DNA of 64,000 nt from Coraliomargarita algicola (GTDB taxonomy: Bacteria > Verrucomicrobiota > Verrucomicrobiia > Opitutales > Coraliomargaritaceae). Below, in pieces: positions 27,495-35,709 of the stretch. Under the pieces are notes generated by a model. It did not search any database. It had not been told where the DNA came from and saw nothing but the letters and a program-made list of their open reading frames with translations. The position numbers were made by a program, and so were the translations under genes. Numbering within the stretch: position 1 is the stretch's first letter; each line of letters starts with the position of its first letter. The DNA is taken from the NCBI RefSeq assembly GCF_033878955.1, contig NZ_CP138858.1, positions 4,863,001-4,927,000 of the forward strand. The letters run 5' to 3'.

Positions 27495-28316
27495 TCAAGA
27501 AACCTTGATCTTGGCGTGGCGTGCGAAATGGAGGGTGTTGACCACACGGGCCACGAGTGGTGGCTGCGTCATCGGAGCGGTTCGAATGCCCTTTAATATA
27601 TTGCCCAATAGTTGTTCGCGATCATCAGGTTCGGGTAAATAGCGATGGCGGACTTCGACCAGTTCGGGGCGTAGTTCTAGCCAGAGTGCTTTTATTTCGC
27701 TGACTCGGGGGAATGTGGCCACGCGGTTACTCAGTGCCTTGTTGGCACGCAAGTTTGGTGATTGATCCATCGAAATGCTGATATCTTCGAGGCATTGGCG
27801 TTCTTCGGCGGTCAGAGATTGCCAGCTAATGCCGCAGAGTTCACAGCGCGCTTGCGAGAGTAGGGAATGGAGCGCGCGCGGACGAATGCGCATGACCAAT
27901 GCGACCCAGCGCAGGGGCCAGTTTTCGAATTCGTAGGCGATAAAGGCGAAACGGTTCTTGGGGGCCAGCAGTCGCAGTTTTGTGACCAGTGCTTCGGGCG
28001 ATGCGAGGGGTCCGTTGTCGGGGGCATTATCCAGTAATGCGCTGGCAAGCATGAACTCGAAGTCCGAGACGCGCTCTGCGTAGGGCAGGTGCTGCCACAG
28101 TGCGGTAAAAACTTGCTCCACCCGGGCAAAACGTGTCGTGGGAGACTCGCGGAGGCAGCCTCCGAAGTAGACCAGTGAGAGGTCCAAATAATTCGCCGCG
28201 AGTGCGAGGTAGGCTTCAGTGTCGCCGGTTTTGGCCAACTTCAGATGCGCACGGCTGGCCTTGCGTTCAGGCGTCGCATGGGTCAACCGGAAGAGGTAGC
28301 TTCGTAGGGAGCTCAT
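27495..28316 (-). CDS. Hypothetical protein coupled to an upstream micro-frame
   Basis: A 273-residue protein that I do not recognise. It is soluble, without signal peptide or membrane helix, helix-rich and Arg/Leu-rich. Residues about 15-110 (HLKLAKTGDTEAYLALAANYL, RVEQVFTALWQHLPYAERVS) faintly recall region 2 of sigma factors, but there is no region 4 and the likeness is weak. Its ATG overlaps the stop of an 18-codon frame (TAATG at 28314-28318), and the hypothetical gene at 28397-29116 lies just upstream on the same strand, so the three probably form one transcript that ends before the PhoD-like gene. Confidence 0.65.
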   Translation of the reverse strand: MSSLRSYLFRLTHATPERKASRAHLKLAKTGDTEAYLALAANYLDLSLVYFGGCLRESPTTRFARVEQVFTALWQHLPYAERVSDFEFMLASALLDNAPDNGPLASPEALVTKLRLLAPKNRFAFIAYEFENWPLRWVALVMRIRPRALHSLLSQARCELCGISWQSLTAEERQCLEDISISMDQSPNLRANKALSNRVATFPRVSEIKALWLELRPELVEVRHRYLPEPDDREQLLGNILKGIRTAPMTQPPLVARVVNTLHFARHAKIKVS

Positions 28317-28372
28317 TACAGATCCATGTCGGGCATGTCGGGTATGTTAGGCATCTCAGGCATGTCGGGCAT
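28316..28372 (-). CDS. Micro-frame of Met-Pro-Asp repeats between two hypothetical genes
   Basis: An 18-codon frame reading MPDMPEMPNIPDMPDMDL, made by a degenerate 9-base tandem repeat (CATGTCGGG-type units on the plus strand, 28325-28372). Its TAA overlaps the ATG of the gene at 27495-28316, and it begins 24 bases after the stop of the gene at 28397-29116. A stop codon closes the frame just upstream, so it is not the tail of a longer protein. Translation is unproven; it could serve as a coupling leader or be a simple repeat that happens to be open. Confidence 0.35.
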   Translation of the reverse strand: MPDMPEMPNIPDMPDMDL

Positions 28373-28396
28373 ATTTGTCTATTGTCCAGACGGCGA

Positions 28397-29116
28397 CTAG
28401 TCTTGATCACCCGGGCGGCGTTGGCACTCATGCCGGCAGTCGCCCATGACTCGTATCCAGAGCTCACGCAGGTCGAAGAGCCGGATCCGCGCTTCTGTGC
28501 GGAAACCATTGACCAAGGCCTCGTTGGGGTGAGTGAGCTGGTTGAGCAGGTGCAAAGTTTGATTCAGCGCGCTCAAGCTGTTCTTGAGATGGCAAATCGA
28601 GAGGCCGAAATCGCCGAGATCCAGGGCTTGGATCGAGAGTAGCACGTTCATTTCCGCCTGGTGCAGGCTATTGGCATAGTCCCAACTGAGCTTGGGGGAA
28701 ATGGCGTATTCACTGTGCACCATGAAGTGCTCCCAGCTTTGGTGTAAGTAGCGATAGAGTGAGCGCGTGACCACGAAGACCGGGTGGCGGTGCAGCGTAT
28801 AGGGCGCGCCTTCATTCTCATCGCCCTCATCATCGTCGTTGAGCGCGTTGGAGGGCTCGTCGTCGGAGTCCTGTGGGTTTTCCATGAAGCTGAACTCGTC
28901 GGTCATGGAGATGTCTTCCGCATCCCAGCCCATCAGAGACGCGACTTCGTCGAGGTGATTGGGCTTATCTTTCACGCTATTATAAATGCTGAGAAAGCGC
29001 ACAGTATCTCGGTCGGAACCTTTTAGATAGTTTCGCCACTGGGACTCGCTCCAGTATGGTTCACTGGAGAATTCATCCCAGTCGCCTTCAGAATGGTCGA
29101 AATTTGGATCGCTCAT
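28397..29116 (-). CDS. Hypothetical acidic protein
   Basis: A 239-residue soluble protein, unrecognised. The N-terminal 110 residues are strongly acidic and probably flexible (SDDEPSNALNDDDEGDENEG); the C-terminal 130 are helical with regular Leu and His (YRYLHQSWEHFMVHSEYAI, NSLSALNQTLHLLNQL), suggesting a helical bundle. No enzyme motif is visible. It is the first gene of a minus-strand unit with the micro-frame and the gene at 27495-28316. Co-conservation of these two in related genomes would be the best clue to function. Confidence 0.6.
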   Translation of the reverse strand: MSDPNFDHSEGDWDEFSSEPYWSESQWRNYLKGSDRDTVRFLSIYNSVKDKPNHLDEVASLMGWDAEDISMTDEFSFMENPQDSDDEPSNALNDDDEGDENEGAPYTLHRHPVFVVTRSLYRYLHQSWEHFMVHSEYAISPKLSWDYANSLHQAEMNVLLSIQALDLGDFGLSICHLKNSLSALNQTLHLLNQLTHPNEALVNGFRTEARIRLFDLRELWIRVMGDCRHECQRRPGDQD

Positions 29117-29397
29117 AAGCAGCGGACATTCCGCATGGTGCTGAAATTTGCTCGTTTACTATTAAAAATCAACCCCCTTTTACGCATCCGGGACGCTTTT
29201 AATTGCTCGATTCAAGCTGGCTATAACGAAGCTGCTGGAAGTCAGTGGCTTCTAGAAATATTAGGTTAGGTATTTCAGGGGCATGATTCGCGCTGTAGCC
29301 GGAATACCGGGCTTGAGCGGGGGGCTCTCCTGGAATCTGGGGCATTTTTTATGCTAAATGATTTTGCTATCCGAAAACGAAGCGTAACAGTAGCCGT

Positions 29398-30501
29398 ATG
29401 CCTAAAAAGAAAACTGCGAAGAAAGCCACCACTAAGAAGAACAAAGCTTACCAAGCTCCTGAGTTTTTGGTTGATCTGCTGGATGCACGATCACCGACTG
29501 GCGCAGAATATGAAGCGCAAGCAGTGGTCGATCGGTATGTTGAAGACGAAGTCGATGCCTACCGCCGCGACACTATGGGGAATCGTTTTGCGACGGTGAA
29601 TCCGGAGGGAGACCCGAAACTGCTTTTTGCGGGGCATATTGATGAGCTGGGACTGATTATCACTTATATTAATGATCAGGGCTTTCTGTATTTCGACACC
29701 TTGGGCGGTCACGATAAGTCGATGATCTCGGGACGTCGTGTTTCAATTTTGACCAAGAACGGCATCGTCAAGGGGGTGACGGGGAAGCGGGCTATTCATT
29801 TGATGAGCCCAGAAGATCGTAAGAAGGTGCCAGAGACGCATGAAATCTGGATTGATATCGCGGTGAATAGTCGCGAAGAGGCCGAAAAGGTGGTCGGTAT
29901 CGGAGATACCGCGGTGTACGATCAAAGTTTTGAATTGGTGCGTGGCAGTGTGGGCGTCGCGCGTGCCTTCGACGATAAGGCGGGTGCGTATGCGGTGATG
30001 GAAGCCGTGCGCCGCTTGGCGAAAGGCAAGCTGGAAGCACGGGTGACTGCGGCCGCCACCACGCAAGAGGAAATCGGCACTCGCGGGGCAATGACGGCGG
30101 CATTTTCTGAAAATCCAGACTTTGCGATTGCGGTGGATGTGGGGCACGCAACGGATTCGCCCGATTGCGATCATCGTAAATATGGCAGCTTCAAGCAGGG
30201 CGGTGGCCCGATCGTTTGTCGCGGTCCGAATATCAACCCAGTTATCTTCGAGCACATCATCCGTGCTGCGGAGAAGAATAATATTCCATACCAAGTCGAA
30301 GCCGATCCACGGCCGACCGGCACGGATGCGCGTGCGATACAAGTGGCTCAAGCTGGTATTGCCACAGGTTTGCTTTCGATCCCGCTGCGATATATGCACA
30401 CACCGAGTGAAATGGTGGACCTCGAAGATATCGAGCACACAGTGCAGCTATTGGTCGCCGTGGCTAAGTCGCTGAAAAAGGGTGAGCGTGGCATCTGGTA
30501 A
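29398..30501 (+). CDS. M42 family metallo-aminopeptidase
   Basis: A 367-residue M42 (deblocking/glutamyl aminopeptidase, formerly endoglucanase M) peptidase. Dinuclear metal ligands are visible in order: His-Asp in FAGHIDELG, the bridging Asp in AFDDKAGAYAV, the Glu pair in TTQEEIGTRG with the catalytic Glu, Asp in AVDVGHATD and the final His in YMHTPSEMV. The first 18 residues are a Lys/Ala/Thr-rich extension (PKKKTAKKATTKKNK) not needed for catalysis. It lies 3 bases before the RimB-like gene, so it probably belongs to the same unit. M42 enzymes release N-terminal residues from peptides and form dodecamers in studied cases. Confidence 0.9.
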   Translation: MPKKKTAKKATTKKNKAYQAPEFLVDLLDARSPTGAEYEAQAVVDRYVEDEVDAYRRDTMGNRFATVNPEGDPKLLFAGHIDELGLIITYINDQGFLYFDTLGGHDKSMISGRRVSILTKNGIVKGVTGKRAIHLMSPEDRKKVPETHEIWIDIAVNSREEAEKVVGIGDTAVYDQSFELVRGSVGVARAFDDKAGAYAVMEAVRRLAKGKLEARVTAAATTQEEIGTRGAMTAAFSENPDFAIAVDVGHATDSPDCDHRKYGSFKQGGGPIVCRGPNINPVIFEHIIRAAEKNNIPYQVEADPRPTGTDARAIQVAQAGIATGLLSIPLRYMHTPSEMVDLEDIEHTVQLLVAVAKSLKKGERGIW

Positions 30502-30504
30502 GTT

Positions 30505-30957
30505 GTGAGCACGAAGAAGCTTAAAATCATCGGCTGGAAGGAGACGGTCGACCTGCCGGATTGGGGAATCGAAGCGATTATTGCTAAAAGTGATACGGGT
30601 GCGCGGCGCTCGGCGCTGGACGTGAGCCATGTGGTGGAGCTGCCGGGGAATCAGATCCAGTTTGATATCGTGTTGGATCGTAAAGATCGCTCACGCACCA
30701 AGACGGTGGTGGCCCCCATCGACCATCAGACTCATGTGCGCTCTAGTAATGGGGAGCAACATGAGCGCTATTTTGTGCGCACAAACGTGGTGATTCATGG
30801 CCGCTTAAAGGAGGTCGAGTTCAGTCTGGTGTCGCGCGAGAGCATGGTCTGTCGCATACTTTTAGGACGAAAAGCGCTGGAAGGTGATTTTCTTGTCGAT
30901 TCTTCGCAAAAACACGTCACAGGTCCACGCAGAAAAGTCCGTGATTTGGACGAATGA
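30505..30957 (+). CDS. RimB-like retropepsin-fold protease (Zn_protease family)
   Basis: A 150-residue protein of the family named ATP-dependent zinc protease or RimK/LysX-associated protease (PF05618). The catalytic Asp lies in the retropepsin-like motif SDTGARRSALD, and the C-terminal GRKALEGDFLVDSSQKH is typical. In Pseudomonas the RimB member removes glutamates added to ribosomal protein S6 by RimK. Here it sits directly before a RimK ligase and 3 bases after an M42 peptidase. The start is GTG at 30505; no ATG is nearby. Confidence 0.85.
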   Translation: MSTKKLKIIGWKETVDLPDWGIEAIIAKSDTGARRSALDVSHVVELPGNQIQFDIVLDRKDRSRTKTVVAPIDHQTHVRSSNGEQHERYFVRTNVVIHGRLKEVEFSLVSRESMVCRILLGRKALEGDFLVDSSQKHVTGPRRKVRDLDE

Positions 30958-31056
30958 GTTTACTTTCCGGCTTTCGGCGGTTGTCCCTAACCGCCCACCG
31001 TCAGCGTTTGATACTATAGGCGATCAGGGACAGTCGTCGCTACTTAATCCGCATAT

Positions 31057-32250
31057 ATGAATATCGCTATCCTCTCTCGTGGTCCCAGACTATATCGGAC
31101 GAAACGTTTACGTGAAGCCGCACTCGCGCGCGGACATAAGGTACGTATTTTTGACACACTTAAATTTGGCCTTTATTTACGGCAAGGCGAGCCGGACGTG
31201 ACCTATGCGGGCAAGCCGATCACGCACTACGATGCGATTATCCCCCGCATCGGCACCTCGGTCACCTTTTACGGTACTGCGGTGGTGCGCCAGTTCGAGC
31301 AAATGGGCACTTTTTGCCTGAACACGGCCGAATCCATTCTAGCGTCGCGCGACAAGCTGTCCTCGATGCAGGCACTCAGTCGCCATGATATCGGGATTGC
31401 GGAAACTGCCTTTGTGCGCAATCAGAAGGATATCTTACAGGCGATCCAAGAGATGGGCGGCGCTCCGGTAGTGATCAAGCTGCTCTCCGGCACGCAAGGT
31501 GTAGGCGTGATTTTGGCCGAGTCCAATAAAGTGGCCGAGGCGATTATTGAGACGCTCTCCAGTGTGCAACAGAATGTGCTGGTCCAAAAGTTTGTCTCCG
31601 AGTCCAAAGGGCGGGACATCCGCGCTTTCGTGGTGGGCGACCGTGTGGTGGCTGCAATGCGGCGAACGGCTGTGGGGCAAGAATTCCGCAGTAATGTACA
31701 CCGCGGTGGAAAGACTGAAGTGGTCAAACTCGACGAAGCTTACGAGCGCACCGCAGTGCGAGCGGCACAGATTCTAAACCTGAAAGTCGCGGGTGTGGAT
31801 ATGCTTGAAGGCAAAGACGGGCCGGTGATTATGGAAGTCAACTCTTCTCCAGGCTTGGAAGGCATTGAAGGGGCCACTGGTTTGGATATAGCCGGTGAAA
31901 TTATCCAGTTCACTGAAGAGCAAATCAAGTTCGGTAACTTTAATATCCGCGAGCGCCTTTCGCTGACTAAGGGCTATACCGTGACTGAATTTAACGTTGC
32001 GCCCAATGCACCGATTGTGGGGCAAACGATCGAGTCCAGCGGCTTACGTGAGCGTGATATTGTAGTGTTGCGCCTCTCACGTGGCGGCGAGCAAATCGCG
32101 AATCCACGTAAAGAGCGTGAGATTATGGAAGGCGACTGCCTGCTCTGCTATGGCAGCCAGATAGCCTTGAGCACCTTTTTGCCGGAACGCTTGGCCAAGA
32201 AAAAGCGGCGTAAGCTGAAGAAGATGCCCACGGAAGGAGGTGCTTCGTAG
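31057..32250 (+). CDS. rimK: RimK-type ATP-grasp ligase fused to an RCK_C domain
   Basis: A 397-residue protein. Residues 1-295 are a RimK: MNIAILSRGPRLYRTKRL, the S6-modifying family's DAIIPRIGTSVTFYG, ATP-grasp VIKLLSGTQGVGV, the Mg site VAGVDMLEG and IMEVNSSPGLEGIE. RimK adds glutamates to the C-terminus of ribosomal protein S6. Residues about 310-385 are an extra RCK_C (TrkA-C) module: VTEFNVAPNAPIVGQTI, GLRERDIVVLRLSRGGE and EGDCLLCYGS follow its consensus. RCK_C domains bind small ligands in transporters, in some cases c-di-AMP, so ligand control of ligation is possible. A Lys/Arg-rich tail follows. It precedes the AstE/AspA-like gene by 1 base. Confidence 0.88.
   Translation: MNIAILSRGPRLYRTKRLREAALARGHKVRIFDTLKFGLYLRQGEPDVTYAGKPITHYDAIIPRIGTSVTFYGTAVVRQFEQMGTFCLNTAESILASRDKLSSMQALSRHDIGIAETAFVRNQKDILQAIQEMGGAPVVIKLLSGTQGVGVILAESNKVAEAIIETLSSVQQNVLVQKFVSESKGRDIRAFVVGDRVVAAMRRTAVGQEFRSNVHRGGKTEVVKLDEAYERTAVRAAQILNLKVAGVDMLEGKDGPVIMEVNSSPGLEGIEGATGLDIAGEIIQFTEEQIKFGNFNIRERLSLTKGYTVTEFNVAPNAPIVGQTIESSGLRERDIVVLRLSRGGEQIANPRKEREIMEGDCLLCYGSQIALSTFLPERLAKKKRRKLKKMPTEGGAS
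32234..32241 (+). promoter_or_regulatory. Strong ribosome binding site deciding the AstE-like start
   Basis: AAGGAGGT lies inside the last codons of rimK, 10 bases before the ATG at 32252. It is one of the few full Shine-Dalgarno sequences in the window and selects 32252 over an in-frame ATG at 32240. Confidence 0.7.
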
Positions 32251-32251
32251 T

Positions 32252-33310
32252 ATGGCGCGTGCGCAGACATTTTCGATCGCGGGTGAACGCGTGCGTCCGG
32301 GGGAGTCCAAGGATGTGCGGCTTGAAATTTCGGAGACCTACACAGGAGATAAAATTTGTATCCCTTTACGCGTGATGCGGGCGAAGAAGCCCGGGCCGAC
32401 TATTTTTATTACCGCTGCCATTCATGGCGATGAGGTCAATGGCACTGGTATCATTCACGATTTTCTTTTTGGCGAGACTGTCGCTTTAAAGTGCGGCACT
32501 TTGGTGCTGGCCCCGGTGGTGAATGTTTTCGGTTTCGAAACACACGAGCGCTATTTGCCCGACCGCCGGGATCTGAATCGTTCCTTCCCCGGTTCCAAGA
32601 AAGGGAGTCTGGCGGGGCGCATTGCAAACACCTTGATGACGGAGCTGGTGGATAAATGCGATTATGGTATCGACTTACACACCGCCGCAGCTCAACGCAC
32701 GAATTTTCCCAACATACGAGCCGATTTGACAAATCCCGATGCGCGGCGCTTGGCGGAGGCCTTCGGCTGCATTATGGTGGTCGATGGCAAGGGGCCGCTT
32801 GGTTCTTTTCGCCGGGAATCGACGCGACGGGGCTGCCCTACAATCATTCTCGAAGCCGGCGAGCCCTGTAAGGTGGAGCCGAGTGTGTTGCAGATCGGCA
32901 CTCAGGGCATTCGTAATGTATTATCCAGCCTCGGTATGATCGATGAGCCACAGGTCCGGCCTCCATTTTTGGCCAAGGTGCGTAAAATGCAGTGGGTGCG
33001 GGCAACTGTTGGTGGTATTTTGAAGTTTCACGTAAGCCCCGGTGATTTTGTGGAAGCGGATCAAGCGATTGCGACGAACTATAGTATTATGGGGGTGGAG
33101 CAAAACGTGCTGCTCTCGCCCAATAATGGCATTATTTTAGGCATGGCCACTATGCCCGCCGTAAAGCCTGGGGAGCCCATTTGTAATGTGGCGACTTTGA
33201 CCGCACAGCAATTAAAACGTTACCGCAGCAAGTTGCAGCAAGCCCAAGCAGATCCGCATGCCCAAGCACAATCCGACCTCGCAACCAGTGTGGATGTAGT
33301 GGAGGCGTAG
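32252..33310 (+). CDS. Succinylglutamate desuccinylase/aspartoacylase family protein
   Basis: A 352-residue zinc carboxypeptidase-fold deacylase of the AstE/AspA family. Zinc ligands are His58 and Glu61 in AAIHGDEVNG and a later His in GIDLHTAA; the substrate Arg region DRRDLNRSFPG and the Glu in ILEAGEP are present. Family members cleave N-acyl-aspartate or N-succinyl-glutamate, and many orthologues of unknown substrate lie beside RimK genes. The C-terminal third has a biotinyl-like barrel segment (VGGILKFHVSPGDFVEADQAIA). It starts 1 base after rimK and ends 10 bases before the P-type ATPase. A role in undoing or processing RimK products is an inference from position. Confidence 0.87.
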   Translation: MARAQTFSIAGERVRPGESKDVRLEISETYTGDKICIPLRVMRAKKPGPTIFITAAIHGDEVNGTGIIHDFLFGETVALKCGTLVLAPVVNVFGFETHERYLPDRRDLNRSFPGSKKGSLAGRIANTLMTELVDKCDYGIDLHTAAAQRTNFPNIRADLTNPDARRLAEAFGCIMVVDGKGPLGSFRRESTRRGCPTIILEAGEPCKVEPSVLQIGTQGIRNVLSSLGMIDEPQVRPPFLAKVRKMQWVRATVGGILKFHVSPGDFVEADQAIATNYSIMGVEQNVLLSPNNGIILGMATMPAVKPGEPICNVATLTAQQLKRYRSKLQQAQADPHAQAQSDLATSVDVVEA

Positions 33311-33320
33311 ATTTTACGCG

Positions 33321-35456
33321 ATGCCAGATAGCATTCAGTCCACTTCAGCGAAATCTGCGATCGTTTGTCGTGTCGAGGGGGAGTGCGATGATTTGGATTT
33401 GAAGCTGTCGCGGGCCTGGTTGCGGATCGCGATTGCAGGTGTGTTTGCGGGGCAGGGGATGGTATTTTCCCTGGCGCTTAATATGACGCCGCCTGCGTAT
33501 GCTTCGCTGCCGTATTGGATCTTACACGGGGGGCTGATCTTCTCGTCGATCGTGGTGATGGCATTTTTAGGGGGCCCGCTATTTGCCTCGACTTGGGGTA
33601 TGCTGCGGGGACGGCGGCTCTCGATCGAGGGGCTCTTTACGGTGAGTTTGCTCGGGGCGTTTGTGGGTTCTTTGGTGGGCTCAGTGACTGGGCAGGGCTC
33701 TGTGTATTATGAGGTGGTGGCAATCGTCATCGCAATTTACACCTTCGGTCGCATGCTGGGCGAGCGTTCGCAGTCGCAGATGAAGCTCGAAAGTGCCCGT
33801 TTGCGGGAGCGCTTTGATCGTGCGTTTGTTTGGCAAGAGGGCGGCGAGTGGCTGTCGCAGGCGGTCTCCGAGGTGCCGGTGGGGGCGCGTGTGCGTGTCG
33901 ATCCCGGAGCGGCGTTTACCCTCGATGGGGTGATTTGCAGCGGTGTGGGCTATGTGCAGGAAACCGCCCTGACGGGGGAGCCTTTGCCAGTGGTGCGGCG
34001 TATGGGCGATCGTGTGCGCGCAGGTACTTGGGCGGTGGATAGTCGTTTCGAAATGAAAGTCGAGCGTGCCGCGGGCAGTCGTGAGCTCGACGAAATTTTA
34101 CATGCAGTGGAAGCGGCAGATGGGCGACCTTCTGATTTACAGACTCAAGCGAATCAATTGATTCGGGTGTTTTTACCGGTGGTGGTCGGGGTGAGCTTTT
34201 CGACGGCGATCTTTTGGTGCTTTATGGGCACTTGGGTGGATGCTGTGCTGAATAGTATGGCCGTGCTGTTGGTGGCGTGTCCGTGTGCATTAGGGCTGGC
34301 CACGCCGGTGGCGATTTCGCAGGGACTGTTTCGTTTGGCGCAAATGGGCCTGGTCAGTCGGGAGGGCGCCTTTATCGATGCGCTGGCGCGCACGCGTCGG
34401 ATCTTTTTTGATAAGACCGGCACCTTGAGTGAATCCAGCTTGCGAGTGACAGAGCTGTGGGTGGAGCCTGACTTGCCTGTGGATCGATCGAACTTGTTGG
34501 CGGCTGTTTTGGAGGCGGAGTCGAGTGTCGTGCATCCCGTGGCGCGGGCCGTGGTGCAGTATTTGCAGGCGAATGCGGGAGACGCCGCTGGCGCGGCATC
34601 GCTACGGGGAAAGGACGTCGCTGGCGGGGCATCGCTACGGGGAGGAGACGCCGCTGGCGCGGCATCGCTACGGGGAGGCGACGCCGCTGGCGCGGCGTCG
34701 CTACGGGGAAAGGGCACCGCTGGCGGGGCTTTGACAGATTTGCACTTGTTGAATGGGCAGGGGCTGGAGTTTCGCCTGTCTTTGGGGACTGCATTGCATG
34801 TCGTTCAAGTGGGGGAGGCCAGCCTGGTTGCCTCTGATGGAGCGCTGCAAGCTGTGGCGGCACAGTTGCATGCGCAGCAGGGCAAGCGCGTGTATGTCTT
34901 GGTCGATGGCCGGATTGTGGCGTGTTTTGTCTTGCAGGAGCGTTTGCGTGCGGGGGTTGACGATGTCTGGCGGCGCTTGGATGCGATGCGGATCGAGGCA
35001 GAGATATTGACGGGCGATCCCTTTCCCGAGTTGAGTGTGCCTGAGAATGTGCAGATTGAGTCAGGCTTGAGCTCGGCGGATAAAGTGCGTCGTGTGGATG
35101 CCTCCAGAGAGGCGCTGGATGCGCCTCTTTTTGTCGGCGATGGTATCAATGATGCCGTTGCGATGACACGGGCGAGCGGTTCGATTGCGATGCATTCCGG
35201 CACAGGTCTGGCGAGATCGGTTGCGATGGCACAATTGACGGCAGATCGAGTTGAAGTCATTCCACATGCGATTGGCATGGCGCGTGACATACACCGGCGC
35301 TTGCGGGGGAATCTAATCTACGCGATCGCTTATAATATTGTGGGGATGCTGCTGGCGTCTGCGGGGCTTTTGCATCCGGTAGCGGCTGCGTTGATTATGC
35401 TGGTTTCCAGTTTTTTGGTCACGGCCCGTGCGCTGAGCAAGTATTCGGGGGCTTGA
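33321..35456 (+). CDS. Heavy-metal (P1B) P-type ATPase with internal repeat
   Basis: A 711-residue P1B ATPase. The metal-site CPC is Cys320-Pro-Cys322, the phosphorylated Asp is D364 in DKTGTLS, the nucleotide-binding HP is in SSVVHPVARA, and the hinge GDGIND has Asp607. CPC and the overall helices suit Cu+ export. No N-terminal HMA (GMTCxxC) domain is present. About 50 residues after HP (421-470) are a tandem 11-residue repeat encoded by 33-bp units, an insertion in the N-domain. It precedes the respiratory cluster containing ccoS and a cbb3 oxidase, so a CcoI/FixI-like role in copper delivery is plausible; general copper export is the alternative. Confidence 0.88.
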   Translation: MPDSIQSTSAKSAIVCRVEGECDDLDLKLSRAWLRIAIAGVFAGQGMVFSLALNMTPPAYASLPYWILHGGLIFSSIVVMAFLGGPLFASTWGMLRGRRLSIEGLFTVSLLGAFVGSLVGSVTGQGSVYYEVVAIVIAIYTFGRMLGERSQSQMKLESARLRERFDRAFVWQEGGEWLSQAVSEVPVGARVRVDPGAAFTLDGVICSGVGYVQETALTGEPLPVVRRMGDRVRAGTWAVDSRFEMKVERAAGSRELDEILHAVEAADGRPSDLQTQANQLIRVFLPVVVGVSFSTAIFWCFMGTWVDAVLNSMAVLLVACPCALGLATPVAISQGLFRLAQMGLVSREGAFIDALARTRRIFFDKTGTLSESSLRVTELWVEPDLPVDRSNLLAAVLEAESSVVHPVARAVVQYLQANAGDAAGAASLRGKDVAGGASLRGGDAAGAASLRGGDAAGAASLRGKGTAGGALTDLHLLNGQGLEFRLSLGTALHVVQVGEASLVASDGALQAVAAQLHAQQGKRVYVLVDGRIVACFVLQERLRAGVDDVWRRLDAMRIEAEILTGDPFPELSVPENVQIESGLSSADKVRRVDASREALDAPLFVGDGINDAVAMTRASGSIAMHSGTGLARSVAMAQLTADRVEVIPHAIGMARDIHRRLRGNLIYAIAYNIVGMLLASAGLLHPVAAALIMLVSSFLVTARALSKYSGA
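34581..34730 (+). repeat. 4.5 tandem copies of a 33-bp in-frame repeat
   Basis: Units start at 34581, 34614, 34647 and 34680, each exactly 33 bases, with a partial fifth at 34713. The consensus starts GACGCCGCTGGCGCGGCATC and continues GCTACGGGGA plus 3 variable bases. Each unit contains a small hairpin (GCCGC-TGGC-GCGGC). In frame they encode DAAGAASLRGK-like 11-mers. All six frames stay open through the array. The lack of unrelated spacers rules out a CRISPR array. Confidence 0.95.
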
Positions 35457-35709
35457 TGCTGAGCGCATAATTTGTGACAATAGTGTCACTTATGGTCCTT
35501 ATGTAGTCTGCTTATTTTGCTCCGCCTGAGTTTTATGTGAATCTTAACATTTTGTGGCGTTGGAAGTGGCTTGAATTCTGAGAAAGCCTTATTTTATGCG
35601 GGTTGAGGGGCGATTGGCGCTTGCATTTATTGAGACTGATACTCATTCGCTACACTGATTGTCGGAATAAGTTCCACTCTTTTGTCATCTGTTGCAAAAA
35701 ACGGTTGCC

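Noticed and set aside
27495..28316. Sigma factor assignment for the hypothetical protein
   Set aside because: Only a faint region-2-like stretch is visible, with no region 4 or helix-turn-helix.
34581..34730. CRISPR-like array of regular repeats
   Set aside because: Repeats abut without unrelated spacers, the period is 33 bases throughout, and the array is in frame within an intact ATPase gene.
35474..35489. GTGACA-ATAG-TGTCAC inverted repeat as a CRP/FNR site for the respiratory genes
   Set aside because: Half-site spacing does not match the CRP or FNR consensus, and it lies over 500 bases before actA, right after the ATPase stop.
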